DNA of 64,000 nt, from positions 30,216,044 to 30,280,043 of the forward strand of contig CM064423.1 of assembly GCA_032690845.1 (NCBI GenBank), in the 5' to 3' direction. The DNA comes from Eleusine coracana subsp. coracana. Lineage: Eukaryota > Streptophyta > Magnoliopsida > Poales > Poaceae. A program made the position numbers and the translations under genes. Below, piece by piece: positions 33,874 to 46,033 of the stretch. Each line of letters begins with the position of its first letter. Position 1 is the stretch's first letter. The notes under the pieces are model-generated. The model searched no databases, was not told where the DNA came from, and saw only the letters and a program-made list of their open reading frames with translations.

Positions 33874-35405
33874 AAACCTTTGCTCGTCCCGAGTAATGTA
33901 AAAGAAAGAAAAATCGAAAAACATACCCTTTCTATCATAAAAGATATCTCAAATCAGCAAATGTTGAGCATTGTTCTATTGTGGTGTATTTCATATTGGT
34001 ATTATTCAGCAAAATAGATCAAATATGGGCATAAGCTTAAAGTTCTCCCCAAAGCAAAAGATCATGTCCAATTCATAAATTATAACTTTTCCACACATGA
34101 GAATCACTTAAAAGATTGTTGTAAACATAGAGAATCTATCTTCCAAATAATCCAAGGCAACAACTTATCTTTCAAATCACTCAACCTATATTCTACATCA
34201 TAATGATCAAATAATATTAGTGTAAGGCTTATATGAGTAGCTAGGTGAGGTAATTCAAGGATTGCAAACATAAATCAATAATATATTGTAAAGCTAGGAG
34301 ATTATTCTTCGCTGGAATTATAGAAACTTATCAAGATGGAAATTAAGAAAGAAAAATTTAAGAAAGGACTCAGACTTTGGATATGTGGACATGTGCATAG
34401 CAAAAATTTGATCTTGGAAGATTGCACATGGTTGGAATGATTCATGGCTATATTGAATTTTGAGAATAAGCATGTCATATACCATCCCCCCACACTTAAA
34501 ATTTTGCTAGTCCCTTAGCAAACAGCAGAGTTTTTTTTCTTCTCCCTTTTTTTTTATTTTGCTCTCTGCTGCGCCGATCGGCTCAGGGTGCGCCGATCGG
34601 CTCTCAACCCAAATTCACCAACATTTGTTGGTATTTGATTCATCTGGCTTCAATATTTATTCAACAATTAAATATAGCCAGAAATATAGGATGTGGTCAA
34701 GGAATGATACTCAACAAGATATTTTGGGTTTATGGTGGGATACTCAGTGGAATTTGAATTTTTGCATGAGTAATTTCAAGGCTAGAAAAAGATACACAAA
34801 GAATTGCCATCTTAGTAAAGTTCATACCGAATTAAATCCTAACCGAACTCAACCATCAATTTAATGTTTATCTACATATCAAAGGTTCATGAGTGTTGTT
34901 CAAAATATGGCATTGGTAGGTAAGGATCTTGAAAAATAATAAATTCTAAAGTTCACAACATAAAAATTTATTTTTGAAAAGATTGGTACTAAGTTATCAT
35001 TACAAACTGGACAACACAAATAAAGCACATGGGTACTCAAAATTGCTCCACATAAGACATATTTGCTGAATAATCGTTAAGTGTAAGTTCAAAATTTTAT
35101 TCAAGGCTCAACACTATTTAATCTTCATCAATACTTTTCAAGAAAGAATAAATAATTCCATTCTCCTAATAGAGCATAACCGCCACCATTATATTAAGAT
35201 CAAAATTTGAATACATGATGATGATTTTTGCACACACTTGCATGAAAATAAAACTACTACTAACACACTTGCATGAAAGTAAACACACCCGATACATGGT
35301 TTCCCAACCCGCACACACACACATTAGTAAATAAACAAAAAAACTGCAAAAGATAAAAGAAAACGCAAACCGGGAAACCGATACACATGCCAACTCCTAG
35401 GCACT
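33874..35405 (-). other. AT-rich 3' UTR, left arm of Ath-3
   Basis: Homologous to 11883-13413. It contains one dyad pair (about 34570-34603) and a shortened 31-bp repeat array (about 35231-35283, two units). Confidence 0.75.
35231..35283 (-). repeat. 31-bp tandem repeat, two units
   Basis: The same unit as at 2055-2163, but only two copies remain. Confidence 0.8.
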
Positions 35406-36563
35406 CTAGTCATCCAAAAGTGGAGTCGGTGGCTGATCGAAGCCATAGCACAGCGCCTTGAGTCGCTCGAACTCCTCCACCATCGCATCGTGGTAGTTCC
35501 TCCATTGGGACATGGCGTCCTCCACGCGCTCGATGTAGTGCATGTTGTTCTCGAGGTACCCCTGCATGGTCACGAAAAAGTTTGCATCGGGCATAGGAGG
35601 CACCACTAGTACACGCCCTTGGTACCTGTAGTCAATGCCCGCGCTACAGTAGGGTGCGCCGATCGGCGCGTTGTCTGCGCCGATCGGCGCAGAAGGCTCT
35701 GAACCGCCCGCCGCGTCGCTCCACCCTGACTGGTACTGCTGGTACTCCTGGCGTGACCCCCAGGAGTCCCACTCACCGCCGGCTGCTGTAGATGTATCCG
35801 GCTGTCGAACCCGCCCACGGCGGTCCTTGAGAACTCGGCCCCCCTCCAAGAGACCTTCCTCAAGTCAATTTCCTCCCTCCAGCTTACGAGGGAGAAAAAC
35901 TCCTAGCTCCGCACATGGGAGCTTCACGTTGCTGCCGCCGACATGGAAGCCGGCACGAACACTTCCCGTGACAATATTGCCACAAGTCATATTCTCGCCG
36001 ATCTCCGTTGCGCACTCCCACTTGTTGTCGCGCCCTCCCGGTCCATCGCTGTCACAGACGAGGGCTGCTAGGCGTTGAAGATAGGCCCAGAAGGCCAACT
36101 TCTTGCTTGCCTTGCCCCTCTTTTCAAGCCAACCCCGCACCATCACCGACATGGGATTGCAATGAGACGGACTCACGATGGCGTTGAAGAGCCACCCCAA
36201 GTCCGCATCGGTGACGTTGCTAGAGTCGACCTTGTCGCCTATGCGCGCCGCCAACCACTGATGGAAGACTTGAATGGTCGGGTTGCAGATGTTACTGCGC
36301 TTCATCTCCTCTATGAACAAGAGCCGCCTCCAAAAGGAGTCCAACTCCCCACGTCCCAAGATGCCGGCGACATCGGCATCGCCGTCGAAGCCGAAGGCTT
36401 GAGCCGCTGCCTCCATGGTCACCGTGTGGCTGATGTCGCGGACGCAGAAGTTGACAGCCTCGCTATCGTCTTCGACGGTGCCAAGCCTCATCGTAGAAGC
36501 AACCTCGGTGACGATGTCGAGGTTGTAGTCCATGGGGAGGAGCTGGAAATCCACCCAGCCAAG
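35406..36563 (-). pseudogene. Athila-type ORF1, C-terminal part (left arm, split by CRM-C)
   Basis: This codes for the segment from LGWVDFQLLPMDYN through VNFCVRDISHTVTMEAAAQAFGF to the conserved end PLLDD and stop (35406-35408). A TGG-to-TGA change at about 35863 interrupts it after EGGN. Two dyad motifs at about 35658-35693 are translated as APIGA. The N-terminal part lies beyond CRM-C at 44287-44731. Removing CRM-C and one target duplication joins the two parts. Confidence 0.85.
36559..36563. repeat. target site duplication of CRM-C, left copy
   Basis: CCAAG, identical to 44287-44291. A 5-bp duplication is typical of Ty3/gypsy integration. Confidence 0.9.
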
Positions 36564-37487
36564 TGATGTAAACAAGGGTTCCTGATCTTCCGAAAGGTTC
36601 TTGGTAAGTTGATTTGGTCGGAGGCGACACACAAATCGATCCGGCTTCAGAACAGCACGTTCTAAACCCCGCAATCGCAGCACGACGACTCCTCTGGTTA
36701 TCAACCGTCCCAAAGACGATTGACCTCGCCGAGAAGGCTAATCCCTGCCTGCGAATCAAGAACACAAGCAAGAACAACGAAGAATGCAACACAATTGCAG
36801 ATGTATGATTAAACTCTCGAAGTTGGGGTCTCACAAACCGATGAACGGCAAAACTGTTTATGAACAGAATTAATCTAAGCAAAACCCGAACCCTAATGGT
36901 GCGGTGGCGGGTGTATATAAAGACCCTAGGATCGTGCAAGACCCTCTGGACGCGCCCCTAATTGGGCTCAACTAGATACAAAGCCCAAAGGCCAAAAATA
37001 GGCGACGCAGCACCAACACAGATTCTGGACTCTCTCTTGTTTTTACGATTCCCGATGACTCCGGATGAATTTTGACATGAGGCCGGCGGCATTGGAAAGG
37101 TCTTCTCCTTATCTTTCCGAGCATATGTAGAACGTCCAAATCCGGATCCGTATGCGTTCTGGGTGACTGTTTTAGTACAGACTGGTCCTGGGCCCCGAAA
37201 CAGACTCAATGTCGGTTTTGATTGGGCCTCCACTTTGTCTTCCAAGCCCTTGCTGGTCCTCCACGTTCCCGACTCCTTCTCCCATCATCTCCTGGTCCTC
37301 TCCATGGTTTCTAATCATAAAATAATCATTAGGTAGCAAACCATTCTCAAAAGTAACATATAGCGAAGAACGTAGGAACGAGCTCACCTCTAAATTTAGT
37401 CGTCGTGCACGAGCTCTAGTCATTGGACCTTGCAAGTCCAGATTTGGAGGAGAGTTGTGTGTATCCATAGGAGTGATGTCCTCATCA
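36564..37487 (-). repeat. 3' LTR of CRM-C
   Basis: 924 bp. It contains the last 104 codons and stop of gag-pol (stop at 37172-37174). Confidence 0.95.
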
Positions 37488-40400
37488 TCCTCCCCCTCTT
37501 GAAGTGGAGTCGTCCTCGACTCAAGCTCATCCACTTCTCCCAAGTATGGTTTCAAATCTGAAATGTTAAAAGTAGGACTAACCCCGAACTCGGGAGGCAA
37601 CTCAAGTTTGTATGCATTATCATTAATCTTCTCTATTATTTTAAATGGACCATCAGCTCTAGGCATTAGTTTAGACTTTCTCAATTCTGGAAATCTATCC
37701 TTCCTTAAGTGTAACCACACTAAATCTCCTACATCAAGCTTTACTTCCTTTCTTCCCTTACTACCAGCAATCATCTTTTCAATGCTAAGTCTAGTGGTCT
37801 CATGCATTTGCAAAATAAATTCACCACGCTCCTTAGCATCAATATGAACTCTCTCATTAATAGGTAGAGGAAATATATCAAGTGGAGTACGGGGATCAAA
37901 ACGATACACTACCTTGAATGGACTTACCTTGGTAGTAGAATGTGTTGCCCGATTATAAGCAAACTCAACATGAGGTAAGCATTCTTCCCATTGCTTCAAA
38001 TTATTCTTCAAAATAGCTCGCAACATAGTACCCAAAGTGCGGTTCGCAACATCAGTTTGTCCATCAGTTTGTGGATGACAAGTTGTAGAAAATAACAACT
38101 TTGTACCCAACTTATTCCAAAGCGTGCGCCAAAAATGACTCAAGAATTTTGCATCACGATCTGAAACAATAGTAGAAGGCATACCATGCAAACGTACAAT
38201 TTCTTTGAAAAAAAGATCAGCAATATAACTAGCATCATCAGTTTTATGACATGATATAAAGTGTGCCATCTTGGAAAAACGATCCACGACAACAAAAATG
38301 CTATCGCTCCCCCTCTTAGTCCTAGGCAGTCCTAAAATAAAGTCCATAGAAATATCCGCCCAAGGAATAGAAGGAACAGGAAGTGGCATGTATAAACCAT
38401 GTGGATTCAATCGAGACTTAGCTTTTTGACATGTAGTGCAGCGAGCAACAAAACGCTCAACATCTTTCCTCATCCTTGGCCAAAAGAAGTGTGTGGCCAA
38501 AATATCCTCTGTCTTCTTAGCTCCAAAATGACCCATCAATCCACCTCCATGCGCCTCCTGCAACAACAAAAGACGAACGGAACCAACTAGAATGCATAGG
38601 CGGTTAGCTCTAAAATCAACATCAGCAACATATTGTTCTTTAATTGCCTCAAGTCCAAAAATTCTACAATCAAGTTGAGACAACAAAGTATATCGCCTAG
38701 ATAAAGCATCAACAATCACATTATCCTTCCCTTTCTTATGTTTAATAATATAAGGAAAAGACTCAATAAACTCAACCCATTTAGCATGTCTACGGTTCAA
38801 ATTGCATTGAGAACGAATATACTTAAGTGATTCATGATCAGAATGAATAACAAATTCTTTGGGCAACAAATAATGACACCACGTCTCTAAAGATCGTACA
38901 AGTGCATATAGTTCCTTATCATACGTGGAATAATTCAAAATAGGCCCAGTAATTTTCTCACTAAAGTATGTAACAGGTTTACCATCTTGCATCAAAACAC
39001 CACCAATGCCTATACTACTAGCATCACATTCAAGCTCAAAAGTCTTATCAAAATTGGGTAATTGCAGCAATGGTGCATGTGTAAGTTTGTCCTTCAAAGC
39101 ATCAAAAGACTCATGATGTACCTTACCAAAATGGAAGTCAACGCCCTTCTTTGTCAACTCATGCAATGGTGCAGCAATGGTGCTGAAATCTTTGACAAAG
39201 CGGCGGTAGAAACCTGCAAGACCAAGAAAACTCCTCATCTGTGTGATAGTTTTTGGTACAGGCCAGCTCTTTATGGCTTCAATCTTCGCCTCATCCACCT
39301 CAATTCCTTGTGGAGTCACAACATAGCCAAGAAAAGAGACTCGATCTGTGCAAAGGGTGCACTTCTCAAGGTTACCAAATAAACGTGCAACTCGCAAAGC
39401 ATCAAAAACAGCACGCAAATGAATCATATGATCATCCATGGATTTGCTATAAATCAAGATATCATCAAAGTAAACAACCACAAATTTGCCAATAAAAGGT
39501 CTTAAAACCTCATTCATCAAACGCATGAAAGTACTGGGTGCATTAGTTAACCCAAAAGGCATTACTAACCACTCATACAACCCGAATTTGGTTTTGAAAG
39601 CTGTTTTCCATTCATCTCCAAGTTTCATTCTAATTTGATGGTAGCCACTACGCAAATCAATTTTAGTGAAAATTATAGCACCACATAACTCATCAAGCAT
39701 GTCGTCTAGCCTAGGAATAGGATGACGATACCTAATAGTAATGTTATTAATGGCTCTACAATCTACACACATACGCCAAGAACCATCTTTCTTAGGAACC
39801 AAAAGTACAGGAACAACACAAGGACTAAGTGATTGACGAACATACCCACGATCCAAAAGGTCTTGGACTTGTCGTTGTATCTCCTTAGTCTCCTCAGGGT
39901 TGGTCCTATAAGCAGCACGGTTTGGCAAAGTAGCACCAGGAATCAAATCAATTTGATGCTCAATCCCTCTCAAAGGTGGCAATCCCGGGGGTATCTCAGC
40001 TGGGAAAACATCCTCATACTCCTGCAAAAGGTTAGTGACAGCAGGAGGCAAAGCACTAGAAGCAATATCACCAAGCAAAAACAAGGCTTGTTTGCATATC
40101 AAAGCATAGCAAATATCATCAGTAGAAATTTCAGCAAGCTCAGATTTTGTGGCAAGACATGAACGACCTTGTAATTTAATTGCAGCACCCTTAGAACTTG
40201 AAGAATCATTAACATTACTTGGTGTAGAAGCAGAATTAATAGGTTGCTGAATTTCAGGGCTTTTATTTTTCAAACTAGCAGCTCGTTCTAAATCAGCTTG
40301 TACAATTTCAGCAGGGGTCATTGGTAACAAAGTAATTTTAGTTCCTTTATGCATAAAAGTGTACTTATTACTTTTACCATGGTGTACAACATCATTATCA

Positions 40401-41865
40401 AATTCCCAAGGTCTACCCAATAAAAGTGAACAAGCTTGCATGGGTACAACATCACAATCAACAGAATCCACATAGGAACCAATGGAAAAAGGAACTCTGC
40501 AAGTTTGTGTTACCTTAGCTTTTCCAGAGTCATTTAACCACTGAATGTAGTATGGATGTGGATATGGGCGTGTGGTCAAATCAAGCTTCTTAACCACATC
40601 AGAACTCACCAAATTGTTGCAGCTTCCTCCATCAATGATGACACGTGCCCGACGGTTCTTGATGACGAAGAAAATCTGGAACAAGTTATGTCGCTGCATC
40701 ATCTCGGGCTGCTGGACTTGTGTGCTAAGCACACGCTGCACAATAATATTCATGTAGCCCGTGGTATCTCCGCCTCCAAGGACGAGGTCACCGCTGGTGG
40801 CAGCGACATCCTCCTCCTCATCCTCCACATCGGAGGTGCTCATGTAACTGCCATCATCTGTCGCCACATATGCCCGCCTACTTGGGCAATCTTTCTGCAC
40901 ATGGCCAAGACCATGGCAGCGGTGGCACTGAATCCCTGTAGTGCGTCCCGTCGAAGCAACAGAGGAGGCACTACTAGCCGGTACCTGCACAGAATTTTTA
41001 CCGGAGCGCGTAGAAGGGGCAGGGGCTGATCTTGGTGCTGCAGAAACAACACTAGCTGGTGGGGGCGGCCGGAAAGATGGCTTGGGCAGCCCCGAAGTCC
41101 CCATCGGCCGTGGTGGGTAGAAATTCCTGGACTTGCTGTACTCCTCAAAAGCCTGGAAAAGTCCTTGTGATTCTTTCTCTGCAAGCATAGCATACTGGAA
41201 ACACTGGTTGAGGGTATAAAATTCTTTGTAATCAAGGATGTCCTGAATTTCTTTTCTCAAACCAGAATAAAAGTGGCAAATCTGATCCTCTACTTTTTCA
41301 ACCACAGCACAACGAATCAAACCCTTCTGAAGCTCACTAAAATACTCCTGAACAGTTTTATCTCCTTGATCTAAACGCTGCAGTTTATTACAAATTTCTC
41401 TATAAAAAGGAGGAACAAAACGATCACGCATTTCTACCTTAAGTTCTTCCCAAGTAGTAGGCAAATCGGTTTCAGCAGCTAGACCACTCCACCAAACAAT
41501 AGCAAAGTCCTTAAACTCACTAGTGGCTTGTCTAACTCTATGTTGTTCAGGAACAAGGTGGGCATTAAATTTTTGTTCTATCGTCATTTCCCAATCAAGG
41601 TAAGCATCACCATCGTATTGACCCGAAAACGAAGGAATTGAAAACTTAATTTTAGCATACGGATCATCTGGAGCATAGTTACCTTGTGTGCGACGGTTGT
41701 GGTTGTGGAAACCACCCATACCTTGAGGGTTACGTTGCAAACGGCGTCGTAACCTTGCGGTCCTTGTAGCTGACCTATCGACGGTGCCATCAGCCTTATA
41801 CACCGTTGCTTCATCATGATCGTCTTCAACGTCGTTGTTGGTGTCGTTGTTGGTGTTGGTGTTGG

Positions 41866-41902
<37 letters not shown>

Positions 41903-42160
41903 GGTCTTGTGAGCGGTCTCCAATTCGACAACCTGATTGGTTAGCTTAGAGACTCTCTTATCCAACCGCTCAATGCTTTCTCCCAGGTGAAGCTTGGTGA
42001 CGGCGTCGGTGACGGCCCTGGTGATCGTCTCTGCCAAATCACTCTGAACCGCCTGCAAAGCCTTCTGTAACTGATTTTGGCTCACGCACTCATCCAATTT
42101 GGAGGGTGAAGCACCCTCCCCATCGCTTCCTGACATCAGATACACCAAAACAGGAAACAA
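37172..42160 (-). CDS. CRM-type gag-pol polyprotein, open frame with altered integrase
   Basis: This is a single open frame of 1662 codons. Domains by approximate residue: N-terminal coil with an Asn/Thr run (about 87-107), gag domain (about 200-310), zinc knuckle CHRCHGLGHVQKDC (about 411-424), protease with IIDGGSCNN (about 507), RT with YFDDILIYS (about 897), RNase H with ELECDAS (about 1040) and HSDHESL, integrase zinc finger (about 1210-1245), and DDE core with DISMDF (about 1267) and VSDRDAKF (about 1335). The expected catalytic Glu is Asp (GQTDVANRTL, codon 38051-38053). Compared with CRM-A there are in-frame losses of about 24 residues before FRANRLC and about 5 residues after LSIEKM. 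The last 104 residues are encoded by the LTR. The frame opens at 42160; a second ATG at 42136 (MSGSDGEG) is also possible. In function the protein would package, reverse-transcribe and integrate the element, but the integrase is probably impaired. Confidence 0.9.
37488..37500 (-). other. polypurine tract of CRM-C
   Basis: AAGAGGGGGAGGA on the element strand, next to the 3' LTR. It lies inside the coding frame (residues near GEDDE). Confidence 0.8.
41834..41902 (-). repeat. AAC/ACC microsatellite in CRM-C gag
   Basis: Runs of AAC with some ACC on the coding strand encode the Asn/Thr tract. CRM-B has an ACCAAC-rich version at the same place, so the tract evolves quickly while keeping the frame. 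Confidence 0.9.
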
Positions 42161-43349
42161 AAAGTGAAGGTTATCCCTACAAAACTACTAAGCAGTGGTG
42201 CCTCTCAACACAGCAAAAGTAAGCTTCTTGCAAAGCTCTTACAAAGTTCTGAAAACAACAAAGCGAAGGATACCAGGGAGAAGTGTTCCACGATTGCAAG
42301 GGTTACCAAATAACCTATGTGCTGTCCAGAAGAAGTATGTAGAGCTAGGAAGGCCAAATATATATATATGAGTGGCACACAAATCAAAAACAGATAGTAA
42401 AGCTGAATAAGTGCCCAAATAACTTGTCCCTAGTTGCTGGTCTAACTATGTCCTAGAACAGTAGTGATAGCAAAGAAGAAACAAAGAGACAAAGGGACAC
42501 AGTCGATAATGGGGGGCTTAGTGTAAAACAGCCAAACTCAGAAATTCCAGGAGGCTAGATGGAGCACTAGTAGGAATCCCAAATTTCTTTTCTTTTATTT
42601 TATTTTTTTGATATTTTTTTCCAACTCACTAGCAAACAGGAAGAAACCACAAAAAATTTCAGCTCAAACCGAGATAGGACGTGGCCTACAGAAAATCTTG
42701 AAGTTTCAGAAAACGTCGGGTTTCAACTTGAATGAATTTTTTCTTTATCTTCCCGATTTTTTTTGAATTTTTTGACAAGGGCACACAGGGCGTAGCCAAC
42801 TGTGGGTATGCTCAACTTTTCATCAAGAATCTCCTGTAAAAATTTCAGCCAAAACGGACAACCGAGCGAAAAGTTATGCCTGTTTTACCGAAGGGGTGTC
42901 GGAATCGGTTATGAAGAACCTGGGGGTTTGAGTGAAATCCGAGTCGGGCTTGGGGTCGGGTAGGGAGTTTTTTGGTAAGGTGGATGCAGCGAAAAGTGGA
43001 ATTTATGAAAATTGGTCCGAGGTGGTGAGGGTAGGTTTAGGGTGGGATTAGGGTGGGCGTGTTGATCAATCAACCCTAGCACACAAAGCCGACAAAACCG
43101 AGGATGGTGAAGGGGATGGCGGCTAGGGTTGCAAGGGAAACACTACTGACGACAAAAACACAAACTAAACCAGCGACTAAACAAGAACTAGGGCACAAAA
43201 TCAACACTACGGACTCTGAAATTGAAATATGCAAAGGCTAAACACGTGGTTATGGGCGGGGGAAATTTTTTTTTGGTATTTTCAGTGGACGATAGGAAGA
43301 ACACGAAAACAAAACTAAAGGGTAGTGTGAACCTGACGGTGCACCTGAA
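42161..43349 (-). other. 5' leader of CRM-C
   Basis: About 1.2 kb, homologous to 25314-26539. I see no coding frame of note and no other feature. Confidence 0.75.
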
Positions 43350-43362
43350 GCTCTGATTACCA
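43350..43362 (-). other. primer binding site of CRM-C
   Basis: TGGTAATCAGAGC on the element strand, two bases after the 5' LTR. Confidence 0.65.
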
Positions 43363-43364
43363 CT

Positions 43365-44286
43365 TGATGTGAACAAGGGTTCCCGATCTTCCGAAAGGTT
43401 CTTGGTAAGTTGATTTGGTCGGAGGCGACACACAAATCGATCCGGCTTCAGAACAGCACGTTCTAAACCCCGCAATCGCAGCACGACGTCTCCTCTGGTT
43501 ATCAACCGTCCAAAAGACAATTGACCTCGCCGAGAAGGCTAATCCCTGCCTGCGAATCAAGAACACAAGCAAGAACAACGAAGAATGCAACACAATTGCA
43601 GATGTATGATTAAACTCTCGAAGTTGGGGTCTCACAAACCGATGAACGGCAAAACTGTTTATGAACAGAATTAATCTAAGCAAAACCCGAACCCTAATGG
43701 TGCGGCGGCGGCTGTATATAAAGACCCTAGGGTCATGCAAGACCCTCTGGACGCGCCCCTAATTGGGCTCAACTAGATACAAAGCCCAAAGGCCAAAAAT
43801 AGGCGACGCAACACCGACACAGATTCTCGACTCTCTTGTTTTGACGATTCCCGGTGACTCCGGATGAATTTTGACATGAGGCTGGCGGCATTGGAAAGGT
43901 CTTCTCCTTATCTTTCCGTGCATATGTAGAACGTCCAAATCCGAGTCCGTATGCGTTTTGGGATACTGTTTTAGTACAGACTGGTCCTGGGCCCCGAAAC
44001 AGACTCAAAGTCGGTTTTGATTGGGCCTCCACTTTGTCTTCCAAGCCCTTGCTGGTCCTCCACGTTCCCGACTCCTTCTCCCATCATCTCCTGGTCCTCT
44101 CCATGGTTTCTAATCATAAAATAATCATTAGGTAGCAAACCATTCTCAAAAGTAACATATAGCGAAGAACGTAGGAACGAGCTCACCTCTAAATTTAGTC
44201 GTCGTGCACGAGCTCTAGTCATTGGACCTTGCAAGTACGGATTTGGAGGAGTGTTGTGTGTATCCATAGGAGTGATGTCCTCATCA
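43365..44286 (-). repeat. 5' LTR of CRM-C
   Basis: 922 bp, from TGATGAGGACATC (at 44286) to ACATCA (at 43365). Confidence 0.95.
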
Positions 44287-44291
44287 CCAAG
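44287..44291. repeat. target site duplication of CRM-C, right copy
   Basis: CCAAG, identical to 36559-36563. Confidence 0.9.
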
Positions 44292-44668
44292 GTTGTCTAG
44301 AATCCTCCCACATGCCGAACGAGGTGAGGAAGGTCTCGTCCAGGTCGAAGTTGGGGACGAACCTTCCCCTCACCGCGAGGTAGTGCCGCTATTCCTCCGC
44401 GCTCAGGAGGGTGAAGCCCTCCTCCACCGTGCATGGCATAAATGCTGGCGGTGGTGATGATGTGGGAACCCCACGGCTTACCGCCGTTTGGCACCTCGTA
44501 GCACGCCCTGTTGGAAACGACGCGCCGGAGACGGAGTGGCGGGCGCGGACCTCGTATGTCACCGATGGCGAGCCGGTGGATGCACCACCCACAGACATGT
44601 CATCACGAGCGTCAGAGCCACCCCTCGCCGAGGAGTTACCGCTCGACTCGCTGCTGCCGTCGGAACTG

Positions 44669-44682
44669 CCCCCCCCCCCCCC
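44669..44682. repeat. 14-bp C homopolymer inside ORF1
   Basis: The other ORF1 copies have GGAAGCAGTTC-like sequence here, not a homopolymer. The run shifts the ORF1 frame. Confidence 0.85.
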
Positions 44683-44824
44683 GGCGTAGCCTCTCGCCCA
44701 ACTTGCCGACGGAGGAGCGGAGACGATCCATCTGCGAGGACTGTGGAACGTGTGTGAGATCGTGGATAGTGGGGAAGGTGGAGAGATTATCAAGATGGTG
44801 TGCCAAATGGGGTGCCTGGTCTCC

Positions 44825-44917
44825 CTTTTATAGTGTGGGAAAGTTCTAGGAAAAGGAACCGCCATAAAATTTCAAAATTTGAGAGTGCGTCGATCGGCAC
44901 GGGTACTACGCCGATTG
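44825..44917 (-). promoter_or_regulatory. internal ORF1 promoter, left arm of Ath-3
   Basis: TATAAAAG (44825-44832). The dyads upstream are centred at about 44893.5 and 44914.5 (21 bp apart), with the near one 61-62 bp from the TATA box. Confidence 0.6.
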
Positions 44918-46033
44918 GCACAACTCAAATTTTGAATGCTCTGACCACTCTGATGCTTGATTCCCCTCCTTCATGTTGCTTCCTGGCACATCATGTTTGT
45001 TGGCAGCGGAACAACACAGAATCTTGATGTCTTGTTGGTGGCGCCGATCGGCTCAGGCCCGCACCGATCGGCGCGCCGTCTCCTTTTCAGCTTTTGGTCA
45101 ATTCCGTGTCCCCTCTGCACTGCACACCTGCATAATAATCATACCTGTTCCTCAAAATCAATGTCTGCCGCCTTTGTCGCCCATTTGGGAACATCATAGA
45201 TACCCGCGCCGATCGGTGCAGAAGGGCGCCGAATGGCGCAAGTCCCTTGCACCTCGTCTTTAGGTCCAGCGCTGATTCTGCTGCCTCGTGTTCATCTCTT
45301 TCACCTAATTTCCACTTCTCCAATGTTCCTGTAGTATTGGCATACGTGTCAGGGCTCATCTGGCAACCGCGCCGATCGGCGCGACATCCGTTTTTGCTTC
45401 TGGCCCCTCGCTTCTTCGCTAGATGTTGTCTTCATTCTTGAAAATAGCTCTGTCTCCGAAAATTATTGTGCTGGTTTAGCACTCCTTTAATTCTGGGCGT
45501 CGTCGGCCTTTTGTCCTGACTTTGGCAATGCTGAGCCGATCGGCGCACATGTGCGCCAATCGGTGCAAGCTCTGTTCCTTCCTGTTTTCGGTCTTTTTTT
45601 TTATATTCCTGCATTGTTAGTCTACAGTATGTATACACACAGTTTTACACGAATAAACAGACAACACAAGAGCACACAAGAATTAAGCACACACTTTTCT
45701 AATTTTTTTATTTTATTTGGGAGATTATTTTTATCACAAGCAAGCAAATTTAAAAACACCGGGTTGCCCTCCCGGCCAGCACTAATTAACTAAATGAAAT
45801 GGGTTGCCCTCCCATAAGCACTAAATAACTTCTAAATCCCCTGATCATTGGGTTGCCTCCCAAGAGCGTTCTAGTTATTTAGAGGTCAAAGAGCTCGACC
45901 TCCCTGGAAACAATCAATCCTTAGTGTCGCGGTGCGGGATGTGAGGCCGCGACACTACAAGGTTGTCTTATCTCCATGGTTCATATAGCTTGAACGACCT
46001 ATCCATACACCCCCTCCAATTACTTTCGACGCC
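44918..46033 (-). other. protease-ORF1 spacer, left arm of Ath-3
   Basis: About 1.1 kb without RT, RNase H or integrase. Dyad pairs lie at about 45041-45076, 45208-45240 and 45534-45567; the last is a near-palindrome around GCGCACATGTGCGC. A single dyad at about 45369 occupies a site where Ath-2 has a pair. GGGTTGCC repeats lie at about 45759-45862. Confidence 0.7.

Larger units (their letters stand above)
36564..44286 (-). mobile_element. CRM-C: structurally complete CRM-type element
   Basis: This element of 7723 bp has LTRs of 924 bp (left) and 922 bp (right), a primer site, a polypurine tract, one open gag-pol frame and a perfect CCAAG target duplication. It inserted into ORF1 of Ath-3. 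By eye the LTRs differ at about 26 positions (close to 2.8%). At the commonly used grass rate of 1.3e-8 per site per year this would be roughly 1 million years. It is the youngest clear insertion in the window. Confidence 0.9.
44287..44731 (-). pseudogene. Athila-type ORF1, N-terminal part (left arm of Ath-3)
   Basis: Starts MDRLRSSVGKLGERLRR at 44731 and runs through the Ser/Gly-rich N-terminus to the CRM-C insertion site at the start of the central domain. A run of 14 C on the plus strand (44669-44682; G on the coding strand) shifts the frame after about 20 codons. A short deletion at about 44305 removes part of the LWEDLRRML segment. Confidence 0.8.

Noticed and set aside
36564..44286. CRM-C as a fully active autonomous element
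   Set aside because: The frame is open, but the integrase Glu is changed to Asp and two in-frame segments are missing.
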